52,405 bases of DNA, from the NCBI GenBank assembly GCA_035939775.1, contig DASZFO010000257.1, positions 1-52,405 of the forward strand, written 5' to 3'. Both the position numbers and the translations under genes were made by a program. A model generated the notes under the pieces. That model did not search any database, was not told where the DNA came from, and saw only the letters and a list, made by a program, of their open reading frames with translations. Positions 1-8,009 of this stretch are shown here, in pieces. Source of the stretch: Pirellulales bacterium (GTDB lineage Bacteria > Planctomycetota > Planctomycetia > Pirellulales > DATAWG01). Position 1 is the first letter of the stretch. Each line of letters starts with the position of its first letter.

Positions 1-243
1 GCCGTCCTCTTTGCGTGGTTTTGGGTGACGGTCTTGGTCATCGGCTGTTCGCGCGGCCGGCGGTTTGTTGAAAAGTTGCAACAGAGTCGGCAGATCCGAG
101 ACCAGCGTCAAGAGCAAGAAGCGACACGGGCGCTATTGGAACTGGCTGGCGCCTCGATTGATGATGAGCATTCGGAGCAGCGCCGGCTGAATCCCCAATC
201 TCCAAATCTACAAGTCTCCAAATCTCCAAATCAATTTGCATGA
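1..243 (+). CDS. C-terminal end of a membrane protein (5' truncated)
   Basis: The frame is open from the first base of the window, so this is the tail of a longer gene. It encodes about 15 hydrophobic residues (AVLFAWFWVTVLVIG), consistent with a last membrane helix. A charged, Gln/Arg/Glu-rich segment follows that could form a short cytoplasmic coiled coil. The last 17 residues (NPQSPNLQVSKSPNQFA) are encoded by an 8-bp tandem repeat, so the natural C-terminus may have been extended by repeat growth. The TGA stop overlaps the ATG of the next gene (ATGATG), which suggests translational coupling to the GH57 gene. The family cannot be recognised from this fragment. Confidence 0.6.
   Translation, partial: AVLFAWFWVTVLVIGCSRGRRFVEKLQQSRQIRDQRQEQEATRALLELAGASIDDEHSEQRRLNPQSPNLQVSKSPNQFA
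191..238. repeat. 8-bp tandem array (TCTCCAAA-like)
   Basis: Six consecutive octamers are readable: ATCCCCAA, TCTCCAAA, TCTACAAG, TCTCCAAA, TCTCCAAA, TCAATTTG. The array ends at the start codon of the GH57 gene and is translated as the tail of the upstream gene. It resembles the 7-bp arrays elsewhere in the window in being short, degenerate and next to a gene boundary. Confidence 0.75.
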
Positions 244-2417
244 TGCAACCGATTCGTTTCATCTTCGCGCTGCACGACCATCAGCCGATCGGCAATTTCG
301 ACGGCGTCTTCGAGCAGGCCTATCAAGATAGCTACCGGCTGTTCCTCGATCTATTCGAGCAGTATCCGACGATGCGGATCGCGCTGCACACGAGCGGCCC
401 GCTCATCGAGTGGCTCGATGGGCATCACCCCGAATACGTCGATCGGCTGGCTGGTCATGTCGCCACGGGACGGATCGAAATCATCGGCGGGGCGTTTTAC
501 GAGCCGATTCTCTCGATGATCCCGTCGCGCGATCGCGTCGGCCAGATTCGCTCATACACCGAATGGCTACAAAATCGCCTGGGCGCCGACGTTCGCGGCA
601 TGTGGATCCCGGAACGGGTCTGGGAGCAGGGTTTTACTAGCGATCTCGTCGCCGCCGGAATCGAATACACGATCCTCGACGATTCGCATTTCAAGAGCGC
701 CGGCTTGAATGCCGATCAGCTCCATGGTTATTACCTTACCGAGGACGACGGCCGCTTGCTCCGCGTTTTTCCCGGCAGCGAGCGGTTGCGGTATGTCATC
801 CCCTTCGCCGGGCAACAGGAAACGATCGACTATCTGGCCCACGTCGAGCAACAGCATCCGAACGCGGTGGCGGTGTTCGCCGACGACGGGGAGAAATTCG
901 GCGTCTGGCCGGAAACGAAGCTGAATGTGTTCGATCGCGGCTGGCTGCGGCAATTGTTCGACATGCTCGCGGCCAATGAGAGTTGGATCAAGATGGTCAC
1001 TCCCGCGGAAGTGATCGACTCGATCGCGCCGATTGGCAAAGTCTATTTGCCCGAGGGAAGCTACCGCGAGATGACCGAGTGGGTGCTGCCCCCGGACCAA
1101 CTTGCCGAGTACGAGCAGGCCCGCCGCGAACTGGAGCCGGACCCGCGCTGGCCGCGGATCGCGCGGTTCGTCCGCGGCGGCTTCTGGCGGAATTTCAAGG
1201 TCCGTTATCCCGAGACGAACGAGATGTATTCGCGGATGATGATGGTCAGTCGGCGATTGCAGAATCTCGTCGAGGCGGGCATGGACAGCGACATGCTCCG
1301 ATCGGCCCGCACCGAGCTATACCGCGGGCAGTGCAATTGCGCGTATTGGCACGGAGCATTCGGCGGCACCTATTTGCCACATCTGCGAAACGCCATCTAC
1401 AATCACCTCATCGCTGCCGACGGTTTGCTCGACCGCGCTGTTGGCCGGCCGACTCCTTGGGTCGAGGCAACCTCCGACGATCTGAATCTCGACGGCCGCC
1501 CGGAGGTGCAATTGGCCAACGACAAGCTGATCGCACTGATCGCTCCTGGCCGCGGCGGCCAGATTTACGAACTCGACGTGCGGTCGATCTGCCACAACCT
1601 GCTAGCCACGCTCAGCCGCCGCCCCGAGGCCTATCATCGCCGCGTGCTGGCCGGGCCGAACGGCGCCGGCGGGAGCGTGATCGATTCCAGCGCGCCGGCG
1701 AAGTTCAAGCAAGACGGGCTGGAACACAGAGTTCAATACGACTCTTATTTGCGCAAGAGCCTACTCGATCATTGGTACGACGACGACGTTTCGCTGGACG
1801 CCTTGGCTCGTGGCGAAGCCCTGGAGCGTGGCGATTTTCTCGCGCTCCCCTTCGAGGCTAAGCTCCGCCGCAATCCGAATCGAATTCAAGTGCAATTGAT
1901 CCGGCAAGGGAATGCTTGGGGAGTGCCGCTCAAGATCACCAAGGGAGTGACGCTGGGCGCCAGCTCCGAAATGTTGGAGGTCGCTTATCTCATCGAGGGC
2001 TTGCCGCGCGATCGGTCGATGCACTTTGGCGTCGAATTCAATTTCGCCGGTTTGCCGGCCGGGGCCGAAGACCGGTTCTTCCATTTGGGCGCCAACCGCA
2101 ACGGCCGCCGCCTCGGCCGCATGGAAACGCGGCTCGACTTGACCGACATCGAGGATTTGGGGCTTACGGACGAATGGCTCGGGATCGACGTCGGCCTGGC
2201 GTTCTCACAGCCCACGAGTCTCTGGACCTATCCGATCGAAACGGTGAGCCAGTCCGAAGGAGGCTTCGAGCTAGTGCATCAATCGGTCTGCGTCACGCCC
2301 CACTGGCACGTCCGCGGCGACGCCGACGGCCGCTGGAGCGTCAAGATTCTCCTCGGCATCGACACCCGGCTGGCCGAAAGCCGGATGGAAAAACCCGCAA
2401 TCGCCGTTCACGGCTGA
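240..2417 (+). CDS. GH57 4-alpha-glucanotransferase / alpha-amylase
   Basis: A 725-residue cytoplasmic glycan-remodelling enzyme of glycoside hydrolase family 57, acting on alpha-1,4-glucans. The N-terminus has the GH57 signature FALHDHQPIGNF (residues 9-20). WIPERVWEQ (about 122-130) holds the expected nucleophile Glu125. FADDGEKFGVWP (about 213-224) holds the acid/base Asp. Both positions closely match the Thermococcus 4-alpha-glucanotransferase pair (E123/D214). A central DUF1925-like helical part and a C-terminal DUF1926-like beta-sandwich follow, which matches the usual length for this subfamily. Two ATGs (240, 243) are possible starts. No signal peptide is seen. Transferase and hydrolase activity cannot be told apart from sequence; the domain layout favours the transferase type. 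Confidence 0.93.
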   Translation: MMQPIRFIFALHDHQPIGNFDGVFEQAYQDSYRLFLDLFEQYPTMRIALHTSGPLIEWLDGHHPEYVDRLAGHVATGRIEIIGGAFYEPILSMIPSRDRVGQIRSYTEWLQNRLGADVRGMWIPERVWEQGFTSDLVAAGIEYTILDDSHFKSAGLNADQLHGYYLTEDDGRLLRVFPGSERLRYVIPFAGQQETIDYLAHVEQQHPNAVAVFADDGEKFGVWPETKLNVFDRGWLRQLFDMLAANESWIKMVTPAEVIDSIAPIGKVYLPEGSYREMTEWVLPPDQLAEYEQARRELEPDPRWPRIARFVRGGFWRNFKVRYPETNEMYSRMMMVSRRLQNLVEAGMDSDMLRSARTELYRGQCNCAYWHGAFGGTYLPHLRNAIYNHLIAADGLLDRAVGRPTPWVEATSDDLNLDGRPEVQLANDKLIALIAPGRGGQIYELDVRSICHNLLATLSRRPEAYHRRVLAGPNGAGGSVIDSSAPAKFKQDGLEHRVQYDSYLRKSLLDHWYDDDVSLDALARGEALERGDFLALPFEAKLRRNPNRIQVQLIRQGNAWGVPLKITKGVTLGASSEMLEVAYLIEGLPRDRSMHFGVEFNFAGLPAGAEDRFFHLGANRNGRRLGRMETRLDLTDIEDLGLTDEWLGIDVGLAFSQPTSLWTYPIETVSQSEGGFELVHQSVCVTPHWHVRGDADGRWSVKILLGIDTRLAESRMEKPAIAVHG

Positions 2418-2423
2418 GCGACT

Positions 2424-2461
2424 TATCTCCCTCTCCCTCTGGGAGAGGGCCGGGGTGAGGG
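2424..2461. repeat. REP-like palindrome CCCTCTCCC-TCT-GGGAGAGGG downstream of GH57
   Basis: A perfect 9-bp stem (2429-2437 with 2441-2449) around a 3-nt loop, followed by CCGGGGTGAGGGG. It lies a few bases after the GH57 stop. There is no T-run, so it is not a classical terminator, although the hairpin could protect the 3' end of the mRNA. Related sequences recur near 30445-30538 and 45895-45933. The rest of the gap to 2681 holds a second small palindrome (2517-2535) and no convincing gene. Confidence 0.8.
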
Positions 2462-2516
2462 GCGAGAACCTAGTGCTTTGTCACAGATTGATTTTAGAGT
2501 TGAGTGTTTTTCGTAG

Positions 2517-2535
2517 CGGCGGCTTCCAGCCGCCG
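2517..2535. repeat. Miniature palindrome CGGCGGCT-TCC-AGCCGCCG
   Basis: Perfect 8-bp arms with a 3-nt spacer in the gap downstream of the orphan antitoxin gene. It shares the GCT-N3-AGC core with the palindromes at 7131, 10039 and 39751. Confidence 0.75.
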
Positions 2536-2681
2536 TTCGCTGGAGCAAGGCGAAAGGTTCTTTCGGCCGCGGCAAGAAATCGGGAGGATGCCGCCGCGCC
2601 ATCGCTAGCGACGCGCGCCGCGATCTCCAGCGGGTCGGCTCGCGCCCGTGGGCGGCAAAACACATGACGGCGCACGGCGGG

Positions 2682-2951
2682 TCACCGCCTCTTGCGAAGT
2701 GAACCGCGCTTTGGAACTGCACTGCGAATTTCGGCCCAATCCCGAGCGGTCATTTTCTCGGGCGGCCGGCTGGCCAATCCTCGCAGCAGTTCCGACTCCA
2801 ACGCATCCCGTGCCGATTGGCGTTGATCCAAGCGAATCAGTTCCCGCACATACTCGCTCGCGCTGCTATATCCTCCCGAGTGGACGCGGACTTGGACAAA
2901 CTCCTTGAGCCCTTCCGGAATGGCAATGTTCATTGTGTCCATTTTGCACAT
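2682..2951 (-). CDS. ParD/CopG-type antitoxin, no toxin partner seen
   Basis: An 89-residue ribbon-helix-helix protein if started at ATG 2951; ATGs at 2942 and 2933 are alternatives, and MNIAIPEGLKEFVQ is the usual family N-terminus. SGGYSSASEYVRELIRLDQR (about residues 26-45) is the characteristic ParD dimer and DNA-binding region. The C-terminal half is charged and would normally wrap a ParE toxin. ParD genes are normally followed at once by parE, but the downstream region (2423-2681, minus strand) shows no ParE-like frame, only palindromes. This therefore looks like an orphan antitoxin, either left after toxin loss or acting as a stand-alone regulator. Confidence 0.75.
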   Translation of the reverse strand: MCKMDTMNIAIPEGLKEFVQVRVHSGGYSSASEYVRELIRLDQRQSARDALESELLRGLASRPPEKMTARDWAEIRSAVPKRGSLRKRR

Positions 2952-3079
2952 GACTTCTCGGCTTCCATCCTGGCCCGCATGACAAGAATTGGCAATATCT
3001 GCCACCCGGACAACTGGCTTGCGCGGAGGCGTGTGACAGCGGTCGAAGGCGACTTCCGCCGCGTCGCGAGGCCATGTGG

Positions 3080-3334
3080 TCAGGCGCCGAGATTGGCGCT
3101 GAGCGTCGCGATGAGTGCGCTTCGTTCGCCGCGCGTATTCACCGGCAAGCGACGCCAATTCGAGCCGTCCTTGAAGTGGGCGTACAATCCGGTCGGGTCT
3201 TCGTGGAAATGGATGAACGCGGACGACTTTAGATAGAATACGCCGCGCTTTCTTTCCGTGAGACCGTCCAACTCACGTAGCTTCGCGAGCAGCGGCTCAA
3301 GCTGATCCAGCGTTGCTGTGCCTGCATGCTTCAT
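3080..3334 (-). CDS. Small conserved protein of unknown function (84 aa)
   Basis: Starts MKHAGTATLDQLEPLLAKLR. The protein alternates helices and strands, with VFYLKSSAFIHFHEDPTG (about residues 32-49) as the best-ordered stretch. This pattern (Leu-rich helix, 'GVFY.K..AF.HFHEDP.GL.A', then a short basic tail) looks like a small soluble family that I recall from many bacteria without a function. It sits between the end of the T6SS cluster and the orphan antitoxin on the same strand, 128 bp from the latter. No catalytic motif or signal peptide is visible. Confidence 0.65.
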   Translation of the reverse strand: MKHAGTATLDQLEPLLAKLRELDGLTERKRGVFYLKSSAFIHFHEDPTGLYAHFKDGSNWRRLPVNTRGERSALIATLSANLGA

Positions 3335-3364
3335 TGATGCACGGCGCGGAGTTGTTGAAAGCCG

Positions 3365-4630
3365 TCAGTTCCTTCCCGCCGCATCCAGCCGGAAGACTTC
3401 TTGCCCGTCGAACACCGCATCTTCAACGCAACCGTCGCGATTGCGGGCGCGGAGCCAGGTGTTCCAGCCTAGGCGGCTGCCGGGGCCGGAGTCGTCGGCT
3501 AGGATGCAGTCGGGGACGGCGTTCGCTTCGAGCAAGAGTTGCACGTCGAAGTCGAGCGTCGGGCCGATGAAGAGCCGCGTCAGATGCGAAAGCAGGAAGA
3601 AGGCTTTCGATTTTTTCACCGCCGCGCGATAGGGCAAGAACTCGGCGAACTGGTCATAGTCGAGCGGGCCGAGGCGGATGCGGATTCGCCCCTCGACGTC
3701 CCAAATCCGCTCGCCGATCACCATGTCGATCCCGAGGGCGCAATGCCCGGTCTCCAAACCCAATTGGGATTGATCCGACGGCTCCAGTTGCAGCCATTGG
3801 CCGTGGAATTGCCGCACTTCCACCGTCGCCTGGAAGTAATCGGCCAGGATCGCGGCCAGCCCGGCGGCGGTCCGCGGCCGACGGGCGAAGAGACCGGCGT
3901 AGTGCAGGATCGCCGTGTCTTCCACGCGGGCGACGACTTGGTCCTTTGAGTCGATCGGCGGGGCAAGGGGGACAGTCACCTTTTGCTGCCGACCATCTGG
4001 TGATTGTGCCCGCTCCGCAAAAGGGGACGGTCCCCAGCCGGAAACGCGGATACGATTCCGCAGGCTCGCCATACCCAGCCCCGAAAGGCTCAGCAGGCAA
4101 TGCGTGAACGGGTCTGGCGGATGCTCGGCGTGTTGCCCTCGCTCGTACGGAAGATAAAAGCGATATTTCTCCCACGCGCGGAAGAAATGCGAGAGCATGC
4201 GGTGCGTGAAGATGTCTAGCCAATCGCGCAAGGCGTGCTTCTCGGAATGCTTTGCATCGCGCTGAATCCGCATCAAGAGATCGGTGTAGTGCCGCGGCAG
4301 CACGCCGCTCGGCCCGGTGAGGCCGAAGAATGCCACGCTCATCGCCGGCGGCAGGCGGCCCGTTCGGTCTGGCCGAAGCTCGTAGATTTGGCTCGGCGGG
4401 AAATTGTGCGACAGATGGGCCGCGAACCGCGCGACTTCGCGCCCGGCAGGGCCGTCGAAGCCGACCGGATGCCGGTCCGGATTGAGCTTTTCGAGCAGCC
4501 GCACGGCCTGAAAGAAATTGAACGTCGGTCCCTGCGCGAAGAGCCGTTGCTCGACGGTCATCTCCGCGAGATCGACGTCCGCCGTGGCAGACGCTACAGC
4601 AATTGTTGGTCGCCCGCTCGCAGTGGCCAT
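3365..4630 (-). CDS. tssG: TssG, T6SS baseplate wedge protein
   Basis: A 421-residue baseplate subunit of the type VI secretion system (VasB/ImpH, DUF1305). TssG joins TssF and TssE in wedge complexes around the spike. The N-terminus has the family feature LFAQGPTFNFFQAVRLLEKL (about 29-49); the FFGLTGPSGVLPRHYTDLL region (about 104-122) and the late-middle LGPLDYDQFAEFLP also fit. The ATG lies inside the 3' end of tssF (37-bp overlap), so the two are translationally coupled. Residues about 197-223 are encoded by an 80-bp repeat element (3962-4041), which separates RIRVSGW from IDSKDQVVARVEDTAILHYAG. That segment is probably a surface loop acquired by insertion. Confidence 0.9.
   Translation of the reverse strand: MATASGRPTIAVASATADVDLAEMTVEQRLFAQGPTFNFFQAVRLLEKLNPDRHPVGFDGPAGREVARFAAHLSHNFPPSQIYELRPDRTGRLPPAMSVAFFGLTGPSGVLPRHYTDLLMRIQRDAKHSEKHALRDWLDIFTHRMLSHFFRAWEKYRFYLPYERGQHAEHPPDPFTHCLLSLSGLGMASLRNRIRVSGWGPSPFAERAQSPDGRQQKVTVPLAPPIDSKDQVVARVEDTAILHYAGLFARRPRTAAGLAAILADYFQATVEVRQFHGQWLQLEPSDQSQLGLETGHCALGIDMVIGERIWDVEGRIRIRLGPLDYDQFAEFLPYRAAVKKSKAFFLLSHLTRLFIGPTLDFDVQLLLEANAVPDCILADDSGPGSRLGWNTWLRARNRDGCVEDAVFDGQEVFRLDAAGRN
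3962..4041. repeat. 80-bp GGGACAGTCCC-type element inside tssG
   Basis: The sequence between GGCAAGGGGGACAGTCACC and AAGGGGACGGTCCCCAGCCGG matches the intergenic 29491-29570 element along its whole 80 bp: shared ends, shared GCCGACCATC core and shared GTGCC-N-GC-CGCAAAAGGGG. The ends are inverted, so it can fold. The copy is in frame and adds about 27 residues to TssG. Confidence 0.8.
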
Positions 4631-6453
4631 TTCTTGATGATCCCTCCGGTTTGCGTCGTCTTCGCCACGAGTTGAGTGAACGAATTGATCCCGGCATACA
4701 GGCCGAGGAACCGCTCCAAAATGCAGGCGAACAGAAACGCGCCGGTGCCGATGTATTTTTCCTCGTCGAACTCGATCGACACTTCGAGGCCGCGGCAGAA
4801 GCCGCTTCCCGAATGACTTCCGGTGCGGCCGATGATCCGTCGCGTGCCGAGTCGGGCGATCCCTTCGATCAACTGCCGCGTGACGTCGGCCAATTGCTGC
4901 TGGCCGGCTTGCGGATCGCTGAAATCATAGAGCCGGAGGATTTCGCGCAGGGCGTCGCGCCCCTCGGTCGGATCGTCGAGCGAGAGATAGTTGAGCGTAA
5001 GATGCGAGACCAAGGCCCAATAGCGGCCGCGGCGCGGCGGCGCCCGCAGCGGCGCCGTCGGCGTCTTGAGACAGCGAATGCCGGACAGCGGCGCAGCCCC
5101 CTCCAACTCGAAATAAAGCCGCTCTCCGGCGTGCTGGAGCTGGTTCGGTAGGTCGCGGTTGGTGCAGATGGTGCGCACGACCATCGTGTCGTCCGCCGGC
5201 AGACGCGCGTGGAAATCGAGATCAACGAGATTGAGAAACAGCTCGGTGCCGCGGTCCCCTTCGAGCGTCGAATTGCGGCGCGAGGCATGCCAAAAAGTCT
5301 GCCCCTCGTCGCCATCGCGATTGTGATGAAACGAGTAAAACGGCCGATAGGTCGTTGTGACCGAGGTTTCGGGGTCGGTGCTCGTCACCTCGTCGATCGA
5401 GTAGATCTCCATCCCGCGCGGCTGGGCCACGTCGGGAACGATCCGATATTCGTAGCGGCTCTGGTCGAGGACGATCGGCTCGGCGACCTGTTCGAAAAGG
5501 TTGACCACCGGCGTGCAGCCAAGGCGAAATGTCGATTGATCGACCCATTCCTGCACGCGCGGGATCGTGTGGTTCAAGTACAGGACGACCTCGAGCTTTT
5601 GCCCGAATCCGGCGTGCTTCGCGCGCTGCCAGCCGCCGATATCGACGAACAGGAATTTCTCGCGCATCGCGAAGAATTCGCTCAGCAGCCGATAGCCCAT
5701 GAAGCTCCGCGACGGATAGGGGAGCAGCCCTTCGTCGGAGGTGAAGCCGACTTGCGCGAGGCACTCTTGCGGCGCGAGCACGATCGGCTGCACCTTGGAT
5801 TCGGGATCGAGCGAGCGGAAGACCACTTGCGTCGTGTGGTTGAAGATCAGCTCGTACAACAATCCGACGACGTGCCCTTCGCCGAAAAGATAGAGTCGCA
5901 AGTCTTCGAGCGAAAGCTGCGAGAATCTCAAACCCGATTGGCACTCGAACTGCAACCGCAGCGCCGCGGCCGTCCGCCGCGGCGGCTCATATTCCCGCGG
6001 GAACGGCGGCGATTGCAGCGCCGCGCTCGTCAATTCGATCGGCCACAAGGTCACGGGATAGCCCGTGCGGAAGCGGCAGGCGAGATTGCCGATCTTGGCC
6101 GTTTGCAAGCGGCTGCCGCGCGCGATCGGGAAGCCGTCGGGAAGCGGCCCGCGGCTGGCGTCCAAGTCGAACTGGACGATCGCCATCGACGGCACGGGCG
6201 CGAGATAATGCGGATAGAGCACGCTCAGGAGCGCTTCGGTCAGCTCGGGGAATTCGTCGTCCAGTTTGTGGTGAATTCGCCCGGCCAAGAGCGCGAACGA
6301 TTCGATGAGCCGCTCGACGTGCGGGTCGCCGCTGCGGTTCGGCTCGAGGAGCAGCCGCCCCGCCGCCGCCGGATAGCGCTCGGCGAACTCCTCGGCAAAC
6401 TGCCGAATGAAGACCAGCTCGCGTTCGTAATAGGGAAAGAGCGATTCGCTCAT
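4594..6453 (-). CDS. tssF: TssF, T6SS baseplate protein
   Basis: A 619-residue TssF (VasA/ImpG) if started at ATG 6453; an in-frame TTG at 6471 would add six residues. The start MSESLFPYYERELVFIRQFA and the following AEEFAERYPAAAGRL are typical TssF. YPHYLAPVPSMAIVQFD (about 104-120) and the late GRTGSHSGSGFCRGLEVSIEFDEE region are also family features. TssF forms the (TssF)2-TssG wedge of the baseplate. It follows tssE by 28 bp, and that gap is part of a 7-bp tandem array that also supplies the purine-rich ribosome-binding region. Length is normal for the family. Confidence 0.93.
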   Translation of the reverse strand: MSESLFPYYERELVFIRQFAEEFAERYPAAAGRLLLEPNRSGDPHVERLIESFALLAGRIHHKLDDEFPELTEALLSVLYPHYLAPVPSMAIVQFDLDASRGPLPDGFPIARGSRLQTAKIGNLACRFRTGYPVTLWPIELTSAALQSPPFPREYEPPRRTAAALRLQFECQSGLRFSQLSLEDLRLYLFGEGHVVGLLYELIFNHTTQVVFRSLDPESKVQPIVLAPQECLAQVGFTSDEGLLPYPSRSFMGYRLLSEFFAMREKFLFVDIGGWQRAKHAGFGQKLEVVLYLNHTIPRVQEWVDQSTFRLGCTPVVNLFEQVAEPIVLDQSRYEYRIVPDVAQPRGMEIYSIDEVTSTDPETSVTTTYRPFYSFHHNRDGDEGQTFWHASRRNSTLEGDRGTELFLNLVDLDFHARLPADDTMVVRTICTNRDLPNQLQHAGERLYFELEGAAPLSGIRCLKTPTAPLRAPPRRGRYWALVSHLTLNYLSLDDPTEGRDALREILRLYDFSDPQAGQQQLADVTRQLIEGIARLGTRRIIGRTGSHSGSGFCRGLEVSIEFDEEKYIGTGAFLFACILERFLGLYAGINSFTQLVAKTTQTGGIIKKWPLRAGDQQLL

Positions 6454-6455
6454 CG

Positions 6456-6490
6456 CAATCTCAATTCTCAATACTCAGATTTCAAACTTT
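6456..6490. repeat. 7-bp tandem array at the tssE/tssF junction
   Basis: On the plus strand: CAATCTC, AATTCTC, AATACTC, AGATTTC, AAACTTT. On the coding (minus) strand it reads as TTGAGA-rich heptamers just before the tssF ATG, overlapping the tssE stop. The repeat may serve as the tssF ribosome-binding region. Confidence 0.65.
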
Positions 6491-6967
6491 CATCGTGCGG
6501 ATTTGCGTGCAACCGGTTGTGAGTTCCATCACCGTCTCGAACGAGATGTCGGGATAGGGCTCGATCCGCAGCCGGGCCTCAATCTGAAATCGCACGCTGA
6601 GATGATGAGCGCCGCGGCTGTCGTCCTTCACGTGCACCGTCACCTCGCGCAACCGCGGCTCGAAGCGGCTGATGATTTCCTCGACCATTTGACCGATCGA
6701 ATTGCGCTGCTGCGGTGTCGATGTCGACAAGGAACCGAAATCGGGAATGCCATAGCCCACCGGCGACTGCAGGATCTCCGGATACTCCTCGGGCAAATGG
6801 ATGATCGATCGATGCGTATTGAGCAGATCTTCCAAATCGCGGCGCACGGCCAGGATCACCTGCTCGATTCCGTAGCCGGCCCGAGCCGCTGTACCCGCGG
6901 AATCCGGATCGATCAGCCGATCCAGAATCGACGGAGTAAGAGCTTGATTGAGATCCACGCGAGCCAT
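6482..6967 (-). CDS. tssE: TssE, T6SS gp25-like baseplate protein
   Basis: A 161-residue protein of the GPW/gp25 family, the T4 gp25-like baseplate component that starts sheath polymerisation. DLNQALTPSILDRLID (about residues 4-19) is the TssE N-terminal motif. The middle region YGIPDFGSLSTS and the C-terminal EPRLREVTVHVKDDSRG carry the gp25 fold. The EPR triad essential in gp25-like proteins is present (FEPRL, about 118-122). The gene is preceded by a 200-bp gap after tagJ that contains a perfect small palindrome. Confidence 0.92.
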   Translation of the reverse strand: MARVDLNQALTPSILDRLIDPDSAGTAARAGYGIEQVILAVRRDLEDLLNTHRSIIHLPEEYPEILQSPVGYGIPDFGSLSTSTPQQRNSIGQMVEEIISRFEPRLREVTVHVKDDSRGAHHLSVRFQIEARLRIEPYPDISFETVMELTTGCTQIRTMKV

Positions 6968-7130
6968 TGCGACGGCCTTCGCAAACGTAAACGGCGAAAC
7001 GAACGTGAGTTATATCACAGATTCGCCGATGGCTCGACAGGGATTTATGGCGAATTGCAGCGGAGCATCGGAAACGATGCTCCGCGCGGTCTAACTACAT
7101 CCCTGATACCGGAAGCGCCCCGGAAACGCG

Positions 7131-7154
7131 CCGACGCTGGCAGCGTCGGCCACG
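7131..7154. repeat. Palindrome CCGACGCT-GGC-AGCGTCGG in the tagJ-tssE gap
   Basis: Perfect 8-bp arms with a 3-nt spacer, followed by CCACG. The same 24 bases recur exactly at 39751-39774. It lies in the 203-bp gap (6968-7170) between tagJ and tssE, where no gene is seen. Confidence 0.85.
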
Positions 7155-7170
7155 ATCAAACTCAACTTCG

Positions 7171-8001
7171 CTACGATTGCGGCGGCTCGGTTTCGCCGCC
7201 ATCGCTCGGCGGTGCGTCGATTTGCAATTGGCGCCATTCGAGCAGGGTCGAAGCGTCTTCGCCGGCCAGAAACATCCGCAAGCCACGACCGAAAACGGGA
7301 CCGTCGTCGTCCCCGAGCCAATCGGTCATCCGGCCGAGCTTGACCTGCTCGTCGGCGTGGGTGTGCGAATCGGGATAGAGGGCCGGGAGAAAAATCTGTC
7401 CCGCTTCGCCGACGTGCGTTTCCAGCCGCGCCCCCGCCCAGAGCAGATCGCGGGGAAATCGGGGCGGATTGATCGCGATCAACTCAATGTCTTCCAGCGG
7501 CACCCAGAAATAACTTCCCTGAGCAAAAACCTCGATCACGCCGCCGAACAGATCATCGCAATCGCGCAGTCCGTCGAAGGGCCGATCGTTGAGTTGGCCT
7601 TTCACCAGCGGCGCGGCCTCGGCCGCTTGGGCCAAGGACTCGGCGGCCTCGGCGCGACGGTTTTCACGCAGGTGGCCGAGCGCCTCCAGCCGCAGTCGAA
7701 CATGCTCGGCATGCGAATCGGTCAGAAACTTCGGCTGCGCCCCTTCGTGAAACACGCGGCGGCGGGCCTCCTCGGATTCCAGCAGGCGTCGATACTCCGA
7801 AACCGCCGCTTGCAGCTCGAGTTCGTCGTAGTTCAGCGCGTCGATCTGCTTCCGGGCTCGATCGAGTTCGCCGGCGAAGGCGAACAACTCGAACAAGAAT
7901 AGCCGCTTTCCCTGGTCGGCCGGATTAGCCTTCACCTGGGCAATCTGGAAGTCGATCGCTTCTTGCAACTTGCCGGCTTGAAACAGCTCGTGGCCATCCA
8001 T
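7171..8001 (-). CDS. tagJ: TagJ/ImpE-type T6SS accessory protein
   Basis: A 276-residue ImpE/SciE-family protein. The first 70 residues (MDGHELFQAGKLQEAIDFQ..., then NPADQGKRLFLFELFAFAGELDRA) form the TPR-like helical N-terminus. The C-terminal half, from about residue 140, is the ImpE beta domain (FDGLRDCDDLFGGVIEVFAQGSYFWVPLEDI). TagJ is known to bind the sheath subunit TssB and to be linked to ClpV-dependent recycling. ATG 8001 is chosen because AGGAAA lies about 9 bases upstream and MDGHEL is the family-like start; it is 8 bp from the end of the preceding hcp. A longer frame upstream is unlikely to be translated. Confidence 0.88.
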   Translation of the reverse strand: MDGHELFQAGKLQEAIDFQIAQVKANPADQGKRLFLFELFAFAGELDRARKQIDALNYDELELQAAVSEYRRLLESEEARRRVFHEGAQPKFLTDSHAEHVRLRLEALGHLRENRRAEAAESLAQAAEAAPLVKGQLNDRPFDGLRDCDDLFGGVIEVFAQGSYFWVPLEDIELIAINPPRFPRDLLWAGARLETHVGEAGQIFLPALYPDSHTHADEQVKLGRMTDWLGDDDGPVFGRGLRMFLAGEDASTLLEWRQLQIDAPPSDGGETEPPQS

Positions 8002-8009
8002 CGTATTTC

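Noticed and set aside
2423-2722. Possible ParE partner for the orphan ParD
   Set aside because: The 99-codon frame is Arg/Pro-rich, encoded largely by repeats, and overlaps the ParD 3' end without any toxin motif.
5209-6522. 437-codon plus-strand frame opposite tssF
   Set aside because: Antisense shadow of tssF with low-complexity Arg/Glu composition and no recognisable motif.
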